DNA of 64,000 nt from Xenophilus sp. E41 (lineage in GTDB: Bacteria > Pseudomonadota > Gammaproteobacteria > Burkholderiales > Burkholderiaceae_C), in assembly GCF_003671765.1 (NCBI RefSeq), contig NZ_QPIB01000001.1:434001-498000 (forward strand). The letters are read 5' to 3'. A program made the translations under genes and the position numbers. Positions 16,381 to 25,235 of this stretch are shown piece after piece (within the stretch, counting starts at the first letter, position 1; each line of letters opens with the position of its first letter). The notes under the pieces were generated by a model, which did no database searches, was not told the origin of the DNA, and worked only from the letters and a program-made list of their open reading frames with translations.

Positions 16381-17556
16381 ATGACCGCACGCTCCCCCAC
16401 GCCGCCGACGAACCTGTCGCTGCGCCCCATCGCCCGGATGCTCCTGCTGACACAGTTCGTGGCCCTGGTGCTGGTGGCGACAGGCGGCGCGCTCCTGGTG
16501 CTGGTGGCGGACAGATTCCAGTCGGCGAGCCTGTGGGTGCAGCGCACCGACGAAGTGCTGGACGCGATTGCGGACGTGCGCACCGAGGTGCTGCGCGGCA
16601 GCCTGGCGCTGCGCAACTACGCCATTTCGCCCGACACGATGTATCTGGCCCGCGTCCGTGCATCGGCCCAGGCCGCGACCGAAGCCGCCGACCGGCTCGC
16701 CGCGCTCGTGCAGAGGAGCGGCAGCCAGGTCGAGAGGGTGGTGGCCATCCGCGCCGAAATAGCGGAGATCGTGGGTTGGATGAACAGCAGCGCCGTCATC
16801 GCCGAGCGCGACGGGCAGGCCGCGTACCTGGCGAGCCTCAGGCCGCGGGTGGAGCAGGATTCCGCGAAGGCCCTGCGCGAACGTCTCAGCGACATGGAGA
16901 ACGAGCAGCGGCTGCTGCTGCAGGCACGAAGCGACGAGCGGGCGACGGAGTACCGCCGGCTGGTCATCGGCGCGTGCCTGGTGGGCGCGGCCTTCGCTGC
17001 GTTCCTGATCTGGAGCATCACGTACACCTCGCTCCTGCTTCGGCGCAGCAAGGCCAGCATCCAGGGGCTGAAGGAGTCGGCCGACCTGGACCCGCTCACC
17101 GGACTGCTCAACCGCCGGGCGCTCGATGAGAAGTTCGTGAAGTACCGGAAGTCGCCCCTGGCGGTCGTCGCCTTCGATTTCGACGACTTCAAGCCGATCA
17201 ACGATGCCTACGGGCACGAGGCGGGCGACGAAGTCCTGCGGACCATCGCCGGGCGGCTGCGGCGCGAATGCCGGGACGACGACCTGATCGCCCGCGTCGG
17301 CGGCGACGAGTTCGTAATCGTCCTGGTCAACGTGAGCGACGACCACACGGCCCGGCGCGTCTGCCGTCGACTCAAGCAGGTGATCGGCGAGCCCATCGAG
17401 CTCAAGGCCGCGCGGGTGCAGATCGGCGCGTCGATGGGCTTCGAGCTTTCGCCGGGCGGGGTGATGCTCAAGGATCTGCTCGCCAGGGCGGACGCCGCCT
17501 CGTACGGCGAGAAGTTCAGGCGCAAGTCCAGGCCGCTGTCGCTGGCGCGCCGCTGA
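16381..17556 (+). CDS. Membrane-bound diguanylate cyclase (GGDEF)
   Basis: A 391-residue inner-membrane protein making cyclic di-GMP. A first transmembrane helix (about 20-42) and a second (about 194-216) bracket a helical periplasmic sensor of 150 residues that resembles CHASE3-type four-helix bundles. The C-terminal GGDEF domain starts at DLDPLTGLLNRRALDEKF; the active site is intact GGDEF (307-311). RDDD, five residues before it, fits the RxxD product-inhibition site. No EAL domain. The start at 16381 is chosen over 16291 since the longer form adds a non-membrane arginine-rich tail. It stands alone; the signal sensed is unknown. Confidence 0.92.
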   Translation: MTARSPTPPTNLSLRPIARMLLLTQFVALVLVATGGALLVLVADRFQSASLWVQRTDEVLDAIADVRTEVLRGSLALRNYAISPDTMYLARVRASAQAATEAADRLAALVQRSGSQVERVVAIRAEIAEIVGWMNSSAVIAERDGQAAYLASLRPRVEQDSAKALRERLSDMENEQRLLLQARSDERATEYRRLVIGACLVGAAFAAFLIWSITYTSLLLRRSKASIQGLKESADLDPLTGLLNRRALDEKFVKYRKSPLAVVAFDFDDFKPINDAYGHEAGDEVLRTIAGRLRRECRDDDLIARVGGDEFVIVLVNVSDDHTARRVCRRLKQVIGEPIELKAARVQIGASMGFELSPGGVMLKDLLARADAASYGEKFRRKSRPLSLARR

Positions 17557-17579
17557 GCCTTGGCGCCTCGCTCACGGCC

Positions 17580-18293
17580 TCACAGTCCGCGCTGCACCAT
17601 GTCGAGCAGGCGCTGGCCCAGCGCGTCCAGCTGCGCCTCGTCCAGGCCGCGCAGCGGCCCGTCGATGGCCATCATGGCCATGCCGTGCACGGCCGACCAG
17701 GCCAGGTATTCGGCACCGGGCCGGCGTTCGGGCGGCATCGCGCCGGCTTCGACCAGGCGGTCCAGCGCGGTGCCGAGCAGCTCGAAGGGGTTGAGCCCGC
17801 TGGCGCCGGCCCTGGCGGGATCGCGCGCGCCGGCCGGCGGCGCGGCGGTGGCGAAGGCGGTGCGGAACAGACCGGTCTCGCGACGGGCGAAGCGCAGGTA
17901 GCCGGTGCCCACGGCGCGCACCGCCGCCTGCGCGGAGGCCACGGCATCGCCGCTCGACGCGCTGCCGCGCACGCTGGCGCGTGGCAGGTCGGCACCGGCG
18001 GCACGCCACGCCTCTTCCATCGCACGCGCGGCCGCGGCCAGCGCCGCCGATCGCACCGCGTCGAGCAGCGCGTCGCGGCTGCCGAAGTGGCGGTACGCGG
18101 CATTGGGCACCACGCCCGCGCGGCGCGTGGCCTCGCGCAGCACCACGGCGTCGGGGCCGCCTTCGCGTGCGAGGTCGATGCCCGCCTCCAGCAGCGCGCG
18201 GCGCAGGTCGCCGTGGCGGTAGGTGCTGCGCGGCGGGGGGGACGGGCGGGCGGCGTCGAGGCTCACGGCAGGATCGATGTGGACGGCGTCCAA
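17580..18293 (-). CDS. TetR/AcrR family transcriptional regulator
   Basis: A 237-residue TetR-type repressor. The DNA-binding part is YRHGDLRRALLEAGIDLARE then LREATRRAGVVPNAAYRHFG (about 25-70), followed by an all-helical ligand domain with LRFARRETGLFRTAF, a segment common in the TetR_C_33/WHG group. An N-terminal tail of 23 residues precedes the first helix, so a later start is possible but no better ATG is seen. It is convergent with the cyclase gene and has no obvious partner; its target may be itself or a gene elsewhere. Confidence 0.88.
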   Translation of the reverse strand: MDAVHIDPAVSLDAARPSPPPRSTYRHGDLRRALLEAGIDLAREGGPDAVVLREATRRAGVVPNAAYRHFGSRDALLDAVRSAALAAAARAMEEAWRAAGADLPRASVRGSASSGDAVASAQAAVRAVGTGYLRFARRETGLFRTAFATAAPPAGARDPARAGASGLNPFELLGTALDRLVEAGAMPPERRPGAEYLAWSAVHGMAMMAIDGPLRGLDEAQLDALGQRLLDMVQRGL

Positions 18294-18316
18294 TTATGCG
18301 TTCGAATCGGCGATCT

Positions 18317-18362
18317 CGAAGGAAAAAGGCCTCCAGCGCCCGCCGCGCTTGCGTAGGGCGCT
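18317..18362. repeat. Dispersed repeat-like element at the end of the glycerate kinase gene
   Basis: GGAAAAAGGCCTCCAGCGCCCG followed by an imperfect inverted GGGCGCT. It resembles the other copies and abuts the kinase stop codon. Confidence 0.4.
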
Positions 18363-19773
18363 ACAAGATCAGTAGCGCGCGAAAGTCGTTCACGTTGGTG
18401 TGCGTGGGCCCGGTCACGACCAGGTCGCCCAGGGCGTCGAAGTAGCCGTAGGCGTCGTTGCGGTCCATGAAGGCGGCGAGCTTGTGCCCGGCGGCTTCGG
18501 CGCGGGCCAGCGTGTCGGGCGTGACGAGGGCGCCCGCGTTGTCCTCCACGCCGTCGATGCCGTCGGTGTCGGCCGCCAGCGCCCACACGCCGGGCTGGCC
18601 CATCAGCGCGCCGGCCAGGCCCATGCAGAACTCGCCTGCACGTCCGCCGCGCCCTTTGGGCGTGCCCGGCGGGCGCTGGCGGATGGTGACAGTGGTCTCG
18701 CCGCCCGACAGGATCACGCACGGCCGCGCGAAGGGCGCGCCGCGCTGCGCCACGGCGCGGGCCAGCGCGCCGTGCACCTTGCCGACCTCGCGCGACTCGC
18801 CTTCCATCTCGTCGCTGAGGATGTGTGCGGCGATGCCCGCCGCGCGCGCCGCTTCGGCCGCCGCCTCGAGCGACTGCTGCGGCGTGGCGATGAGGTGGGT
18901 CACGTGGCCGGCGAAGACGGCGTCGCCCGGCTTGGGCGTTTCCAGCGCGCCGCTTTCAAGTGCGGCGCGCACGGTGGGCGGCACCTCGATGCGGTAGCGC
19001 GCCAGGATGGCCAGCGCGTCTGCGCAGGTGCTGGCGTCGGGCACGGTGGGGCCACTGGCGATGATGGCCGGGTCGTCGCCCGGCACGTCGCTGATGGTGA
19101 GCGTGACCACCTGCGCCGGCGCGCAGGCCGCCGCGAGCCGCCCGCCCTTGATCCGCGAGAGGTGCTTGCGCACGCAGTTCATCTCGCCGATGTGAGCACC
19201 CGACTCGAGCAGTTCCCGGTTGATGCGCTGCTTGTCGGCCAACGTGAGACCTTCGGCCGGGAGCGTGAGCAGGGCCGACCCGCCACCGGAGATGAGGCAC
19301 AGCACCAGGTCGTCGGCCGTGAGGCTTTGGGTCAGCGCGAGCATGCGCTCGGCGGCGCGCTGGCCCGCTTCGTCGGGCACGGGGTGTGCGGCCTCGACGA
19401 CCTCGATGCGCTGCTTCAGCCCTTCGGGCCGCGGCGGGATGTGCTCGTAGCGCGTTACCACCAGGCCTTCGAGCGGCGCATCGGCCGGCCACAGCGCTTC
19501 GAGCGCCTGTGCCATCGATCCGCCCGCCTTGCCCGCGCCCAGCACCAGCGTGCGGCCCTTGGGCGGCCGGGGCAGGAAGGCGCCCATGTTGTCCAGCGGC
19601 AGCGCGCGCGTGACGGCGGCGCGGTAGAGGTGTTCGAGGAAGCCGCGCGGGTTCTCACAGGAAAACGCCGGGCCGCTCCGCGCATTTTTGCTCCCCTCAG
19701 GGGACGGACTTGGCACGGCCGAGTCCTGGGGGCTCGCGTTTGGCTTGGGAGCGGCAGCGTTCGATGCCATCAT
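18361..19773 (-). CDS. Glycerate 2-kinase (MOFRL family; older annotation hydroxypyruvate reductase)
   Basis: A 470-residue enzyme phosphorylating D-glycerate to 2-phosphoglycerate. The glycerate kinase I domain has GAGKAGGSMAQALE, the phosphate-binding ISGGGSALL, the KHLSRIKGGRLA block and DVPGDDPAIIASGP. The C-terminal MOFRL domain has GGETTVTI, GRAGEF and ALAADTDGIDG. The first 40 or so residues before PRGFLEHLYRAAV are extra compared with the family and low in complexity; they are coded by DNA containing a CCCCTCAGGGG palindrome. The ATG at 19773 has GGAGA seven bases upstream, and 19770 is an equal choice. Next to purine catabolism genes it would salvage glycerate made from glyoxylate. 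Confidence 0.87.
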   Translation of the reverse strand: MMASNAAAPKPNASPQDSAVPSPSPEGSKNARSGPAFSCENPRGFLEHLYRAAVTRALPLDNMGAFLPRPPKGRTLVLGAGKAGGSMAQALEALWPADAPLEGLVVTRYEHIPPRPEGLKQRIEVVEAAHPVPDEAGQRAAERMLALTQSLTADDLVLCLISGGGSALLTLPAEGLTLADKQRINRELLESGAHIGEMNCVRKHLSRIKGGRLAAACAPAQVVTLTISDVPGDDPAIIASGPTVPDASTCADALAILARYRIEVPPTVRAALESGALETPKPGDAVFAGHVTHLIATPQQSLEAAAEAARAAGIAAHILSDEMEGESREVGKVHGALARAVAQRGAPFARPCVILSGGETTVTIRQRPPGTPKGRGGRAGEFCMGLAGALMGQPGVWALAADTDGIDGVEDNAGALVTPDTLARAEAAGHKLAAFMDRNDAYGYFDALGDLVVTGPTHTNVNDFRALLIL

Positions 19774-19819
19774 GGTCGGGTCTCCGTTTTCGTTCGACAA
19801 CAAGAAAAGGCTTTGCTCA

Positions 19820-21208
19820 ATGACGACCTTGCTGATCCACAACGCCGACTGCGTGGCCACCTTCGACGACGACCGGCGCGAACTGCGCGGTGCCTCGGTA
19901 CTGGTGGACGGGCATCGCATCGCGGCCATCGGCCCGGCGGCGGATCTTCCCGCCGAGGCCGACGAGGTGATCGATGCGCGCGGCCACCTGGTCATGCCGG
20001 GCATGGTCAACACGCATCATCACATGTATCAATCGCTGACCCGGGCGATCCCCGCCACGCAGGACGCCGAGCTCTTCGGCTGGCTGCGCGGGCTGTACCC
20101 GATCTGGGCCGGGCTGACGCCCGAGATGGTGCAGGTGTCGACGCAGGTGGCGATGGCCGAACTGCTGCTCTCGGGCTGCACCACCAGCAGCGACCACCTC
20201 TACATCTACCCCAACGGCATCAACCTGGAGGACAGCATCGAGGCCGCGCAGCGCATCGGCATGCGCTTCACCGCATCGCGCGGCAGCATGAGCCTGGGCG
20301 AATCGCAGGGCGGCCTGCCGCCCGATCGCGTGGTCGAGAAGGAAGACGCCATCCTGGCCGAGACGCAGCGCCTCATCGAGCGCTGGCACGACCGAGCCCA
20401 CGGTGCGATGGTGAACGTGGCGGTGGCGCCGTGCTCGCCCTTCTCGGTGAGCCGCGACCTGATGCGCGAATCGGCGCGGCTCGCGCGGGCCTATGGCGTG
20501 CGCCTGCACACCCACCTGGCCGAGAACGACCACGACATCGCCTACACGCGCGAGAAGTTCGACTGCACGCCGGCCGAATACGCGCAGGACCTGGGCTGGC
20601 TCGGCGAGGACGTGTGGCACGCGCACTGCGTGAAGCTCGACGCGCCGGGCCTCGGCCTTTTTGCGCGCACGCGCACCGGCGTGGCACACTGCCCCTGCAG
20701 CAACATGCGGCTGGCCTCGGGCATCGCGCCGCTGCGGCAGATGCTCGACGCCGGCGTGCCCGTGGGCCTGGGCGTGGACGGCAGCGCGAGCAACGACGGC
20801 GCGCACATGGTGGGCGAGGCGCGGCAGGCGCTGCTGCTGGCGCGGGTGCGGCGCTCGCTGGACTCCTTCGGGTGCGACCACGGCCCGGCCGAGATGACCG
20901 CGCGCAACGTGCTCGAGGTGGCCACCCGCGGCGGTGCCGAGGTGCTGGGCCGCAGCGACATCGGCCACCTTGCCCCCGGCATGTGCGCCGACCTGGCGCT
21001 CTTCGACCTGCGCACCCTCGCCTTCGCCGGCGGCGCGGTGCACGACCCGGTGGCCAGCCTGCTGCTGTGCGCGAGTCCGCAGGCCGCCTGCACGGTGGTC
21101 AACGGACGGGTGGTGGTGCGCGAGGGGCGCCTGGCCACCGTCGAGCTGGAGCCGCTGGTCGAGCGTCACAACCGGCTCGCGGTGGAACTGGCGGAAGCCG
21201 CGCGCTGA
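19820..21208 (+). CDS. 8-oxoguanine deaminase / related purine amidohydrolase
   Basis: A 462-residue amidohydrolase of the AtzA/TrzF-like subfamily that converts 8-oxoguanine to urate. Metal and substrate residues are visible: VNTHHHMYQSLTR (His66-68), TTSSDHLY, the HTHLAEN block and VGLGVDGSASND with the late Asp. The NTHHHMYQSLTR and ELFGWLRGLYPIW pattern is what I recall for 8-oxoguanine deaminases rather than guanine deaminase or cytosine deaminase. The ATG at 19820 follows AAAAGG at 19805-19810. It is divergent from glycerate kinase and convergent with puuD. Its product, urate, is the substrate of PuuD, so it feeds the cluster. Confidence 0.85.
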   Translation: MTTLLIHNADCVATFDDDRRELRGASVLVDGHRIAAIGPAADLPAEADEVIDARGHLVMPGMVNTHHHMYQSLTRAIPATQDAELFGWLRGLYPIWAGLTPEMVQVSTQVAMAELLLSGCTTSSDHLYIYPNGINLEDSIEAAQRIGMRFTASRGSMSLGESQGGLPPDRVVEKEDAILAETQRLIERWHDRAHGAMVNVAVAPCSPFSVSRDLMRESARLARAYGVRLHTHLAENDHDIAYTREKFDCTPAEYAQDLGWLGEDVWHAHCVKLDAPGLGLFARTRTGVAHCPCSNMRLASGIAPLRQMLDAGVPVGLGVDGSASNDGAHMVGEARQALLLARVRRSLDSFGCDHGPAEMTARNVLEVATRGGAEVLGRSDIGHLAPGMCADLALFDLRTLAFAGGAVHDPVASLLLCASPQAACTVVNGRVVVREGRLATVELEPLVERHNRLAVELAEAAR

Positions 21209-21212
21209 ATGC

Positions 21213-21246
21213 CTGATGTCCGGCCGCGGCGGCGGCCGGACATCAG
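21213..21246. terminator. Perfect 15-bp hairpin between convergent genes (bidirectional terminator candidate)
   Basis: CTGATGTCCGGCCGC, loop GGCG, and the exact reverse complement, sitting exactly between the 8-oxoguanine deaminase stop and the puuD stop. There is no long T run on either strand, so it may work with Rho or protect 3' ends. Confidence 0.6.
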
Positions 21247-22448
21247 TTCGTCTTGGCGCCGCCGTTGAACCACTTGCCGACCAGCGCGCGCTCGGCATCG
21301 GTCATGCCCGTGGCGTTGTTCATCGGCATGATCTTCGTCACGACCACCTGCTGGTAGACGGCCTGTGCGTGCGCGGCCACTTGGTCGGGCGAATCGAGGC
21401 GCACGTTCTTCATCTGCACGGCGGCGCCGTGGCACATGTAGCAGCGCTGCTCCAGCACCTTCTGGACTTCGGCATAGGACACCGGTGCGGCAGCGGCCGA
21501 CGGCGCGGGCGCCGCCACCGGCTCGGGCTTCATCCACACGATGGTCAGGCCCAGCACCGCGATGCCGAAGAGCGCGTAGGGCAGCGGATTGCGCGCATTG
21601 CCCAGCTTGAAGCGATGCCGCACCACGAAGAACTGCCGGATCGCCGCGCCGCCGAGCATGATCAGCAGCAGCACGATCCAGTTGTACTTGTGCGTGTAGG
21701 TGAAGCTGTAGTGGTTGCTCAGCATCGCGAACAGCACCGGCAGCGTGAAGTAGGTGTTGTGCACGCTGCGCTGCTTGCCGCGCTGGCCGTGCACCGGATC
21801 GACCGGCTTGCCCTCGCGCAGCGCCGCCACGTTCTTGCGCTGGCCCGGGATGATCCAGAAGAACACGTTGGCGCTCATGGTCGTCGCCATCATGGCGCCC
21901 ACCAGCAGGAAGGCCGCGCGGCCGGCGAACCACTGGCAGGCCAGCCAGGTGGCGAAGGCGATGAAGAGCGCGACCAGCACGCCGACGATGGTGTCGCCGT
22001 TCTTGCGGCGCCCGAAGATCTGGCAGATGCCGTCGTACACCATCCAGAACACGACGAAGAAGGCCAGCGCCACGCCGATGGCGGCCCCGGGCTGCCAGTC
22101 CATCTTGGACTTGTCGATCAGGTAGGTGCTCGCGTTCCACAGATAGGACATCGTGAACAGCGTGAAGCCCGAGATCCAGGTGGAGTAGCTCTCCCAGTAC
22201 GACCAGTGCAGGTGGTCGGGCAGCTTCTTCGGGGCCAGCAGGTACTTCTGCATGTTGTAGAAGCCGCCGCCGTGCACGGCCCACTGCTCGCCGCCCACGC
22301 CCTTGTCGAGCGATTCCTGGTCCTGCGGCTTCTCGAGGCTGTTGTCCAGCATCACGAAGTAGAAGGACGCGCCGATCCATGCGATCGCGGTGATGACGTG
22401 GACCCAGCGCAGCAGCAGGTTGGCCCAGTCGAGGTAATAGCTTTCCAT
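21243..22448 (-). CDS. puuD: Membrane-bound urate hydroxylase PuuD
   Basis: A 401-residue integral membrane urate oxidase that converts urate to 5-hydroxyisourate and passes electrons to the respiratory chain. The N-terminal 310 residues hold about eight helices, with RWVHVITAIAWIGASFYFV, WAVHGGGFYNMQKYLLAP and the YWESYSTWISGF region. The C terminus is a cytochrome c domain with CYMCH at 336-340 and a later MPM that gives the axial Met. Full length, all haem residues present. The ATG at 22448 is the first residue of the family pattern. Upstream, 138 bases away, is the GTGTATACAG palindrome also found before uraH and gntR, so control by the neighbouring GntR protein is likely. Confidence 0.95.
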   Translation of the reverse strand: MESYYLDWANLLLRWVHVITAIAWIGASFYFVMLDNSLEKPQDQESLDKGVGGEQWAVHGGGFYNMQKYLLAPKKLPDHLHWSYWESYSTWISGFTLFTMSYLWNASTYLIDKSKMDWQPGAAIGVALAFFVVFWMVYDGICQIFGRRKNGDTIVGVLVALFIAFATWLACQWFAGRAAFLLVGAMMATTMSANVFFWIIPGQRKNVAALREGKPVDPVHGQRGKQRSVHNTYFTLPVLFAMLSNHYSFTYTHKYNWIVLLLIMLGGAAIRQFFVVRHRFKLGNARNPLPYALFGIAVLGLTIVWMKPEPVAAPAPSAAAAPVSYAEVQKVLEQRCYMCHGAAVQMKNVRLDSPDQVAAHAQAVYQQVVVTKIMPMNNATGMTDAERALVGKWFNGGAKTN

Positions 22449-22585
22449 CGCTCAACCCTCGCGGCGCGCCATGGCGCCGCATTCCGGCCTGCTCACCACC
22501 GCGGGCTCTGTGAGCAGAGAAAGGGCCGCGAACGTCGGCATCGTGGGGATGCATCGCGCTCCGCTGCGGCGTGTTGTGGACTGGA

Positions 22586-22595
22586 GTGTATACAG
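22586..22595. promoter_or_regulatory. Putative GntR operator upstream of puuD
   Basis: GTGTATACAG with the perfect core TGTATACA, followed by TTTGG. The same AGTGTATACAG plus a nearby TTTG occurs at 24505-24519. FadR-class GntR sites typically have such short inverted repeats. Confidence 0.6.
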
Positions 22596-22647
22596 TTTGG
22601 TCGCTTGCATCGTGTTTTTTTCGCTCGGCGCCCTGCTGTGGGAAACC

Positions 22648-23472
22648 CTAGGTCCGTCCGTGAATTTGCAATAACTGTGCCGCCACCGCGACGGCGATCA
22701 CCTCGGGCTCCTTGCCGGTGATGCCCGGCACGCCGATGGGGCAGGTGATGCGGCCCATCTCCGCCGCGGTGAAGCCGCGCGCCTCCAGCCGGTGGCGGAA
22801 GGTGGCCCACTTGGTCTTGCTGCCGATGAGCCCGACGTAGGGCAGGTCGTCGCGCTCGCGCAGCCGCTTGAGGCAGGCGATGACGATGTCCAGGTCCTCG
22901 GCGTGGCTGAAGCTCATGATGAGCACGTGCGAGCCGGCCGGCAGGGCGGCGACCGCATCCTGCACCGGCTCGCTGTGCTCGGTATGGACCTGGGCGGGCA
23001 GTGCGGCAGGGAACACGCCGTCGCGGCTGTCGATCCAGCGCACGGCATAGGGCAGCGTGGACAGCAGCCGTGCGATGGCCACGCCCACGTGGCCGCCGCC
23101 GAAGAGCGCCACCGGCCGCAGGTGCTCGGTGAGTTCGCGGCGCAGGGCCTCGATGTCGCCGGCGCCGATGCGCCGGAAACCGAGGAACACCACGCCGCCG
23201 CAGCACTGGCCCAGGCTTGGGCCGAGGGGATAGCGGCGCACGTCGCCGTGCCGCGGCGCAGGGCCGCGGCCCTCGAGCATGTCGCGCGCCTCCCGGATCG
23301 CCTGGAACTCGAGCTGGCCGCCGCCGATGGTGGCCGTGAGCGCATCGGCCCAGACCGCCATCCAGGTGCCGGCCTCGCGCGGCACCGAGCCTTGCGTGGC
23401 GGTGACGCGGATCAGCACGCCTTTGTCGCCTCGGGCGAGGCGGTCCAGAAGTTCGTCGACGGCGCCGGTCAT
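22648..23472 (-). CDS. xdhC: Xanthine dehydrogenase accessory protein XdhC
   Basis: A 274-residue XdhC that binds and sulfurates molybdenum cofactor for xanthine dehydrogenase. The N-terminal XdhC/CoxI domain has VTATQGSVPREAGTWM and GGGQLEFQAI, with the conserved CCGG (GQCCGGVV near 95-102). The C-terminal Rossmann domain has ALFGGGHVG, RWIDSR and YVGLIGSKTKW, then the IGVPGITGKEPEVIAVAVA end. The ATG at 23472 is used because upstream in-frame codons give no family residues. The catalytic subunits XdhA and XdhB are not in this window. Its stop lies 199 bases before the puuD start on the same strand. Confidence 0.92.
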   Translation of the reverse strand: MTGAVDELLDRLARGDKGVLIRVTATQGSVPREAGTWMAVWADALTATIGGGQLEFQAIREARDMLEGRGPAPRHGDVRRYPLGPSLGQCCGGVVFLGFRRIGAGDIEALRRELTEHLRPVALFGGGHVGVAIARLLSTLPYAVRWIDSRDGVFPAALPAQVHTEHSEPVQDAVAALPAGSHVLIMSFSHAEDLDIVIACLKRLRERDDLPYVGLIGSKTKWATFRHRLEARGFTAAEMGRITCPIGVPGITGKEPEVIAVAVAAQLLQIHGRT

Positions 23473-23528
23473 GAGGGATGAAACGCCCGGTTGCGGGGCC
23501 GGGCAGCACCCACGGTATAACGCCGGCC

Positions 23529-24011
23529 ATGCCTTCGCACACTCTCCCCCGTTCGCCCCTGTCCGGCCCGCCCCGCCGCCTGCTGCTGGCAACCGGCGCC
23601 TCGCTGTCCCTGGCCGCGGCCCTGTCGCTGTCCGGCTGCGGCACGCCCAGTCCCAGCGCAGGGGCGGCCAGCAGCTCGGAAGCCCGTGCCTACCGCCCGC
23701 AGGCGGCCCGCGTCATCTACGAACGCTACCCCGGCCGCATCTACACCGGCAAGCTGCCGCCGCTGCTCTATGCGGTGGGTACGCTGCAGGTCGACCTCGA
23801 CGGCAACGGCCGCGTGCTGGCGCTGCGTTGGCTGCGGGCGCCCCGGCATGCGCCGGAGGTGGTGGCCGAGATCGAACGCATGGTGCGCGCGTCCGCGCCC
23901 TACCCCGCCCCACCGCGCGGCCAGCGGATCACCTGGACCGACACCTGGCTGTGGGACGAGAGCGGGCGTTTCCAGCTCGATACGCTGACCGAGGGGCAGC
24001 TGCAGGGCTGA
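23529..24011 (+). CDS. Putative lipoprotein with TonB-C-like domain
   Basis: A 160-residue secreted protein. The signal peptide RRLLLATGASLSLAAALSLS ends in a lipobox LSGC with Cys37, so it is probably lipid-anchored. The rest, GTLQVDLDGNGRVLALRWLR through ITWTDTWLWDESGRFQL, has the beta-alpha-beta spacing of TonB C-terminal or energy-transducer-like domains but without the TonB transmembrane and proline regions. The function is not known. It is divergent from xdhC and convergent with uraH; there is no clear sign that it belongs to the purine pathway. Confidence 0.75.
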   Translation: MPSHTLPRSPLSGPPRRLLLATGASLSLAAALSLSGCGTPSPSAGAASSSEARAYRPQAARVIYERYPGRIYTGKLPPLLYAVGTLQVDLDGNGRVLALRWLRAPRHAPEVVAEIERMVRASAPYPAPPRGQRITWTDTWLWDESGRFQLDTLTEGQLQG

Positions 24012-24016
24012 GCGGC

Positions 24017-24062
24017 CGCTATCGAAAGAATAGCTGCCCGTGCCCGCACGACGGGCGCCTGA
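24017..24062 (+). repeat. Dispersed palindromic repeat, intergenic copy
   Basis: GCTATCGAAAGAATAGC, then GCCCG, CACGA, CGGGCGC. It lies just after the lipoprotein stop and is the best intergenic match to the copy inside iorB. Confidence 0.6.
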
Positions 24063-24102
24063 GCCCGATTCCTTCATGCGAACTGCTGCGTGCCGCGGCT
24101 CG

Positions 24103-24453
24103 TCATGACCCGCGGTAGGTGGAATAGCTCCACGGGCTCACCAGCAGGGGCACGTGGTAGTGCTGGTCGGTGTGCGCCACGCCGAAGTCCAACGCCACCC
24201 GGTTCAGGAAGTTGGGCTGCGGCAGCTCGACGCCGCGCGCCTTGAAATAACCCGCGACATCGAACACCAGCCGGTAGGTGCCGACCTTGAGCGTGCTGTT
24301 GTCGTACAGCGGCGCATCGCTGCGCCCGTCGTGGTTCAGCGTGAAGCGACGCACCAGCGTGGCCGACTCGCCCTCGGTGGTGTAGAGCGCGACGTCCATG
24401 CCCGCCGCGGGGCAGCCGTGCATCGTGTCCAGTACGTGGGTGCTCAGGCCCAT
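24103..24453 (-). CDS. uraH: 5-hydroxyisourate hydrolase (transthyretin-like)
   Basis: A 116-residue HIU hydrolase that opens 5-hydroxyisourate to OHCU, the step after PuuD. The family marks are STHVLDTMHGCPAAGM at the start with the catalytic His, the central YRLVFDVAGYF, and the C-terminal tetrapeptide YRGS. There is no periplasmic signal, so it acts in the cytoplasm. AAGGAG lies seven bases before the ATG at 24453. It is divergent from gntR, with a shared promoter region of about 90 bases that includes GTGTATACAG. Confidence 0.96.
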   Translation of the reverse strand: MGLSTHVLDTMHGCPAAGMDVALYTTEGESATLVRRFTLNHDGRSDAPLYDNSTLKVGTYRLVFDVAGYFKARGVELPQPNFLNRVALDFGVAHTDQHYHVPLLVSPWSYSTYRGS

Positions 24454-24505
24454 GGGGCGACTCCTTGGTGGCTGAAGATTCGATGATGAGGTTCGGTCGA
24501 CAAAA

Positions 24506-24515
24506 GTGTATACAG
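24506..24515. promoter_or_regulatory. Putative GntR operator between uraH and gntR
   Basis: GTGTATACAG, identical to the site upstream of puuD at 22586-22595 and also flanked by A on the left and a TTTG on the right. It lies 53 bases from the uraH start and 30 from the nearest gntR start. Confidence 0.65.
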
Positions 24516-24544
24516 ATTTGCCGTGCAGCACTATCATGCCCCGC

Positions 24545-25210
24545 ATGGAGCCGACCACGACCCGCGCGATCGTCGATGCCCTGACCAAGGCCATTGTGGA
24601 GCACCGGCTGCAGCCGGGGAGCAAGCTCGCCGAGCAGAAGCTGGCCGACCACTTCGGCGTCTCGCGCACGCTGGTGCGCCAGGCGCTGTTCCAGCTGTCG
24701 CAGAACCGGCTGATCCGCCTGGAGCCTGCCCGCGGCGCCTTCGTGGCCGCGCCGGCGGTCGACGAGGCGCGCCAGGTCTTCGCGGTGCGCCGCATGCTCG
24801 AGGCCGCGATGACGCGCGAATTCGTGCGCACCGTGACGCCCGCCAAGATCAAGGCGCTCAAGGAGCACGTCGCGCTCGAGAAATCCGCCGTGGCCGGCGA
24901 GGACGTCTCCGGCCGCACCGAACTGCTCGGCGACTTCCACGTGCGCATGGCCGAACTGATGGGCAACCAGGTGCTGGCGCAGATGCTGGGCGAGCTGATC
25001 TCGCGCTGCGCCCTCATCACGCTGATGTACCAGAGCTCCAGCGCCGCCGAGCACTCCAACGACGAGCACGCCGACATCGTCAAGGCCCTGGCTGCCAAGG
25101 ACGAGGAACGCGCCGTGCGCCTGATGACCGATCACCTGCTGAACGTCGAGGCCAACCTGACCTTCGACCGCAAGGTGCCGACGAGCGACGTATCGCTCGC
25201 CCTCTCCTGA
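24545..25210 (+). CDS. GntR family (FadR-type) transcriptional regulator of purine catabolism
   Basis: A 221-residue FadR/VanR-class GntR regulator. The winged helix-turn-helix is IVDALTKAIVEHRLQPGSKL then LADHFGVSRTLVRQALFQL; the FCD effector domain has ARQVFAVRRMLEAAM, the metal-binding FHVRMAELMGN and HSNDEHADIVKAL with two more His. In-frame ATGs at 24536 and 24545 are both possible; neither has a ribosome site. It is the first gene of an operon with puuE, uraD-allC and an M20 gene, and the GTGTATACAG site in front suggests autoregulation. The ligand may be urate or a later ureide. Confidence 0.9.
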   Translation: MEPTTTRAIVDALTKAIVEHRLQPGSKLAEQKLADHFGVSRTLVRQALFQLSQNRLIRLEPARGAFVAAPAVDEARQVFAVRRMLEAAMTREFVRTVTPAKIKALKEHVALEKSAVAGEDVSGRTELLGDFHVRMAELMGNQVLAQMLGELISRCALITLMYQSSSAAEHSNDEHADIVKALAAKDEERAVRLMTDHLLNVEANLTFDRKVPTSDVSLALS

Positions 25211-25235
25211 CCCGACTTCGAGAAAGCCGATCGAC

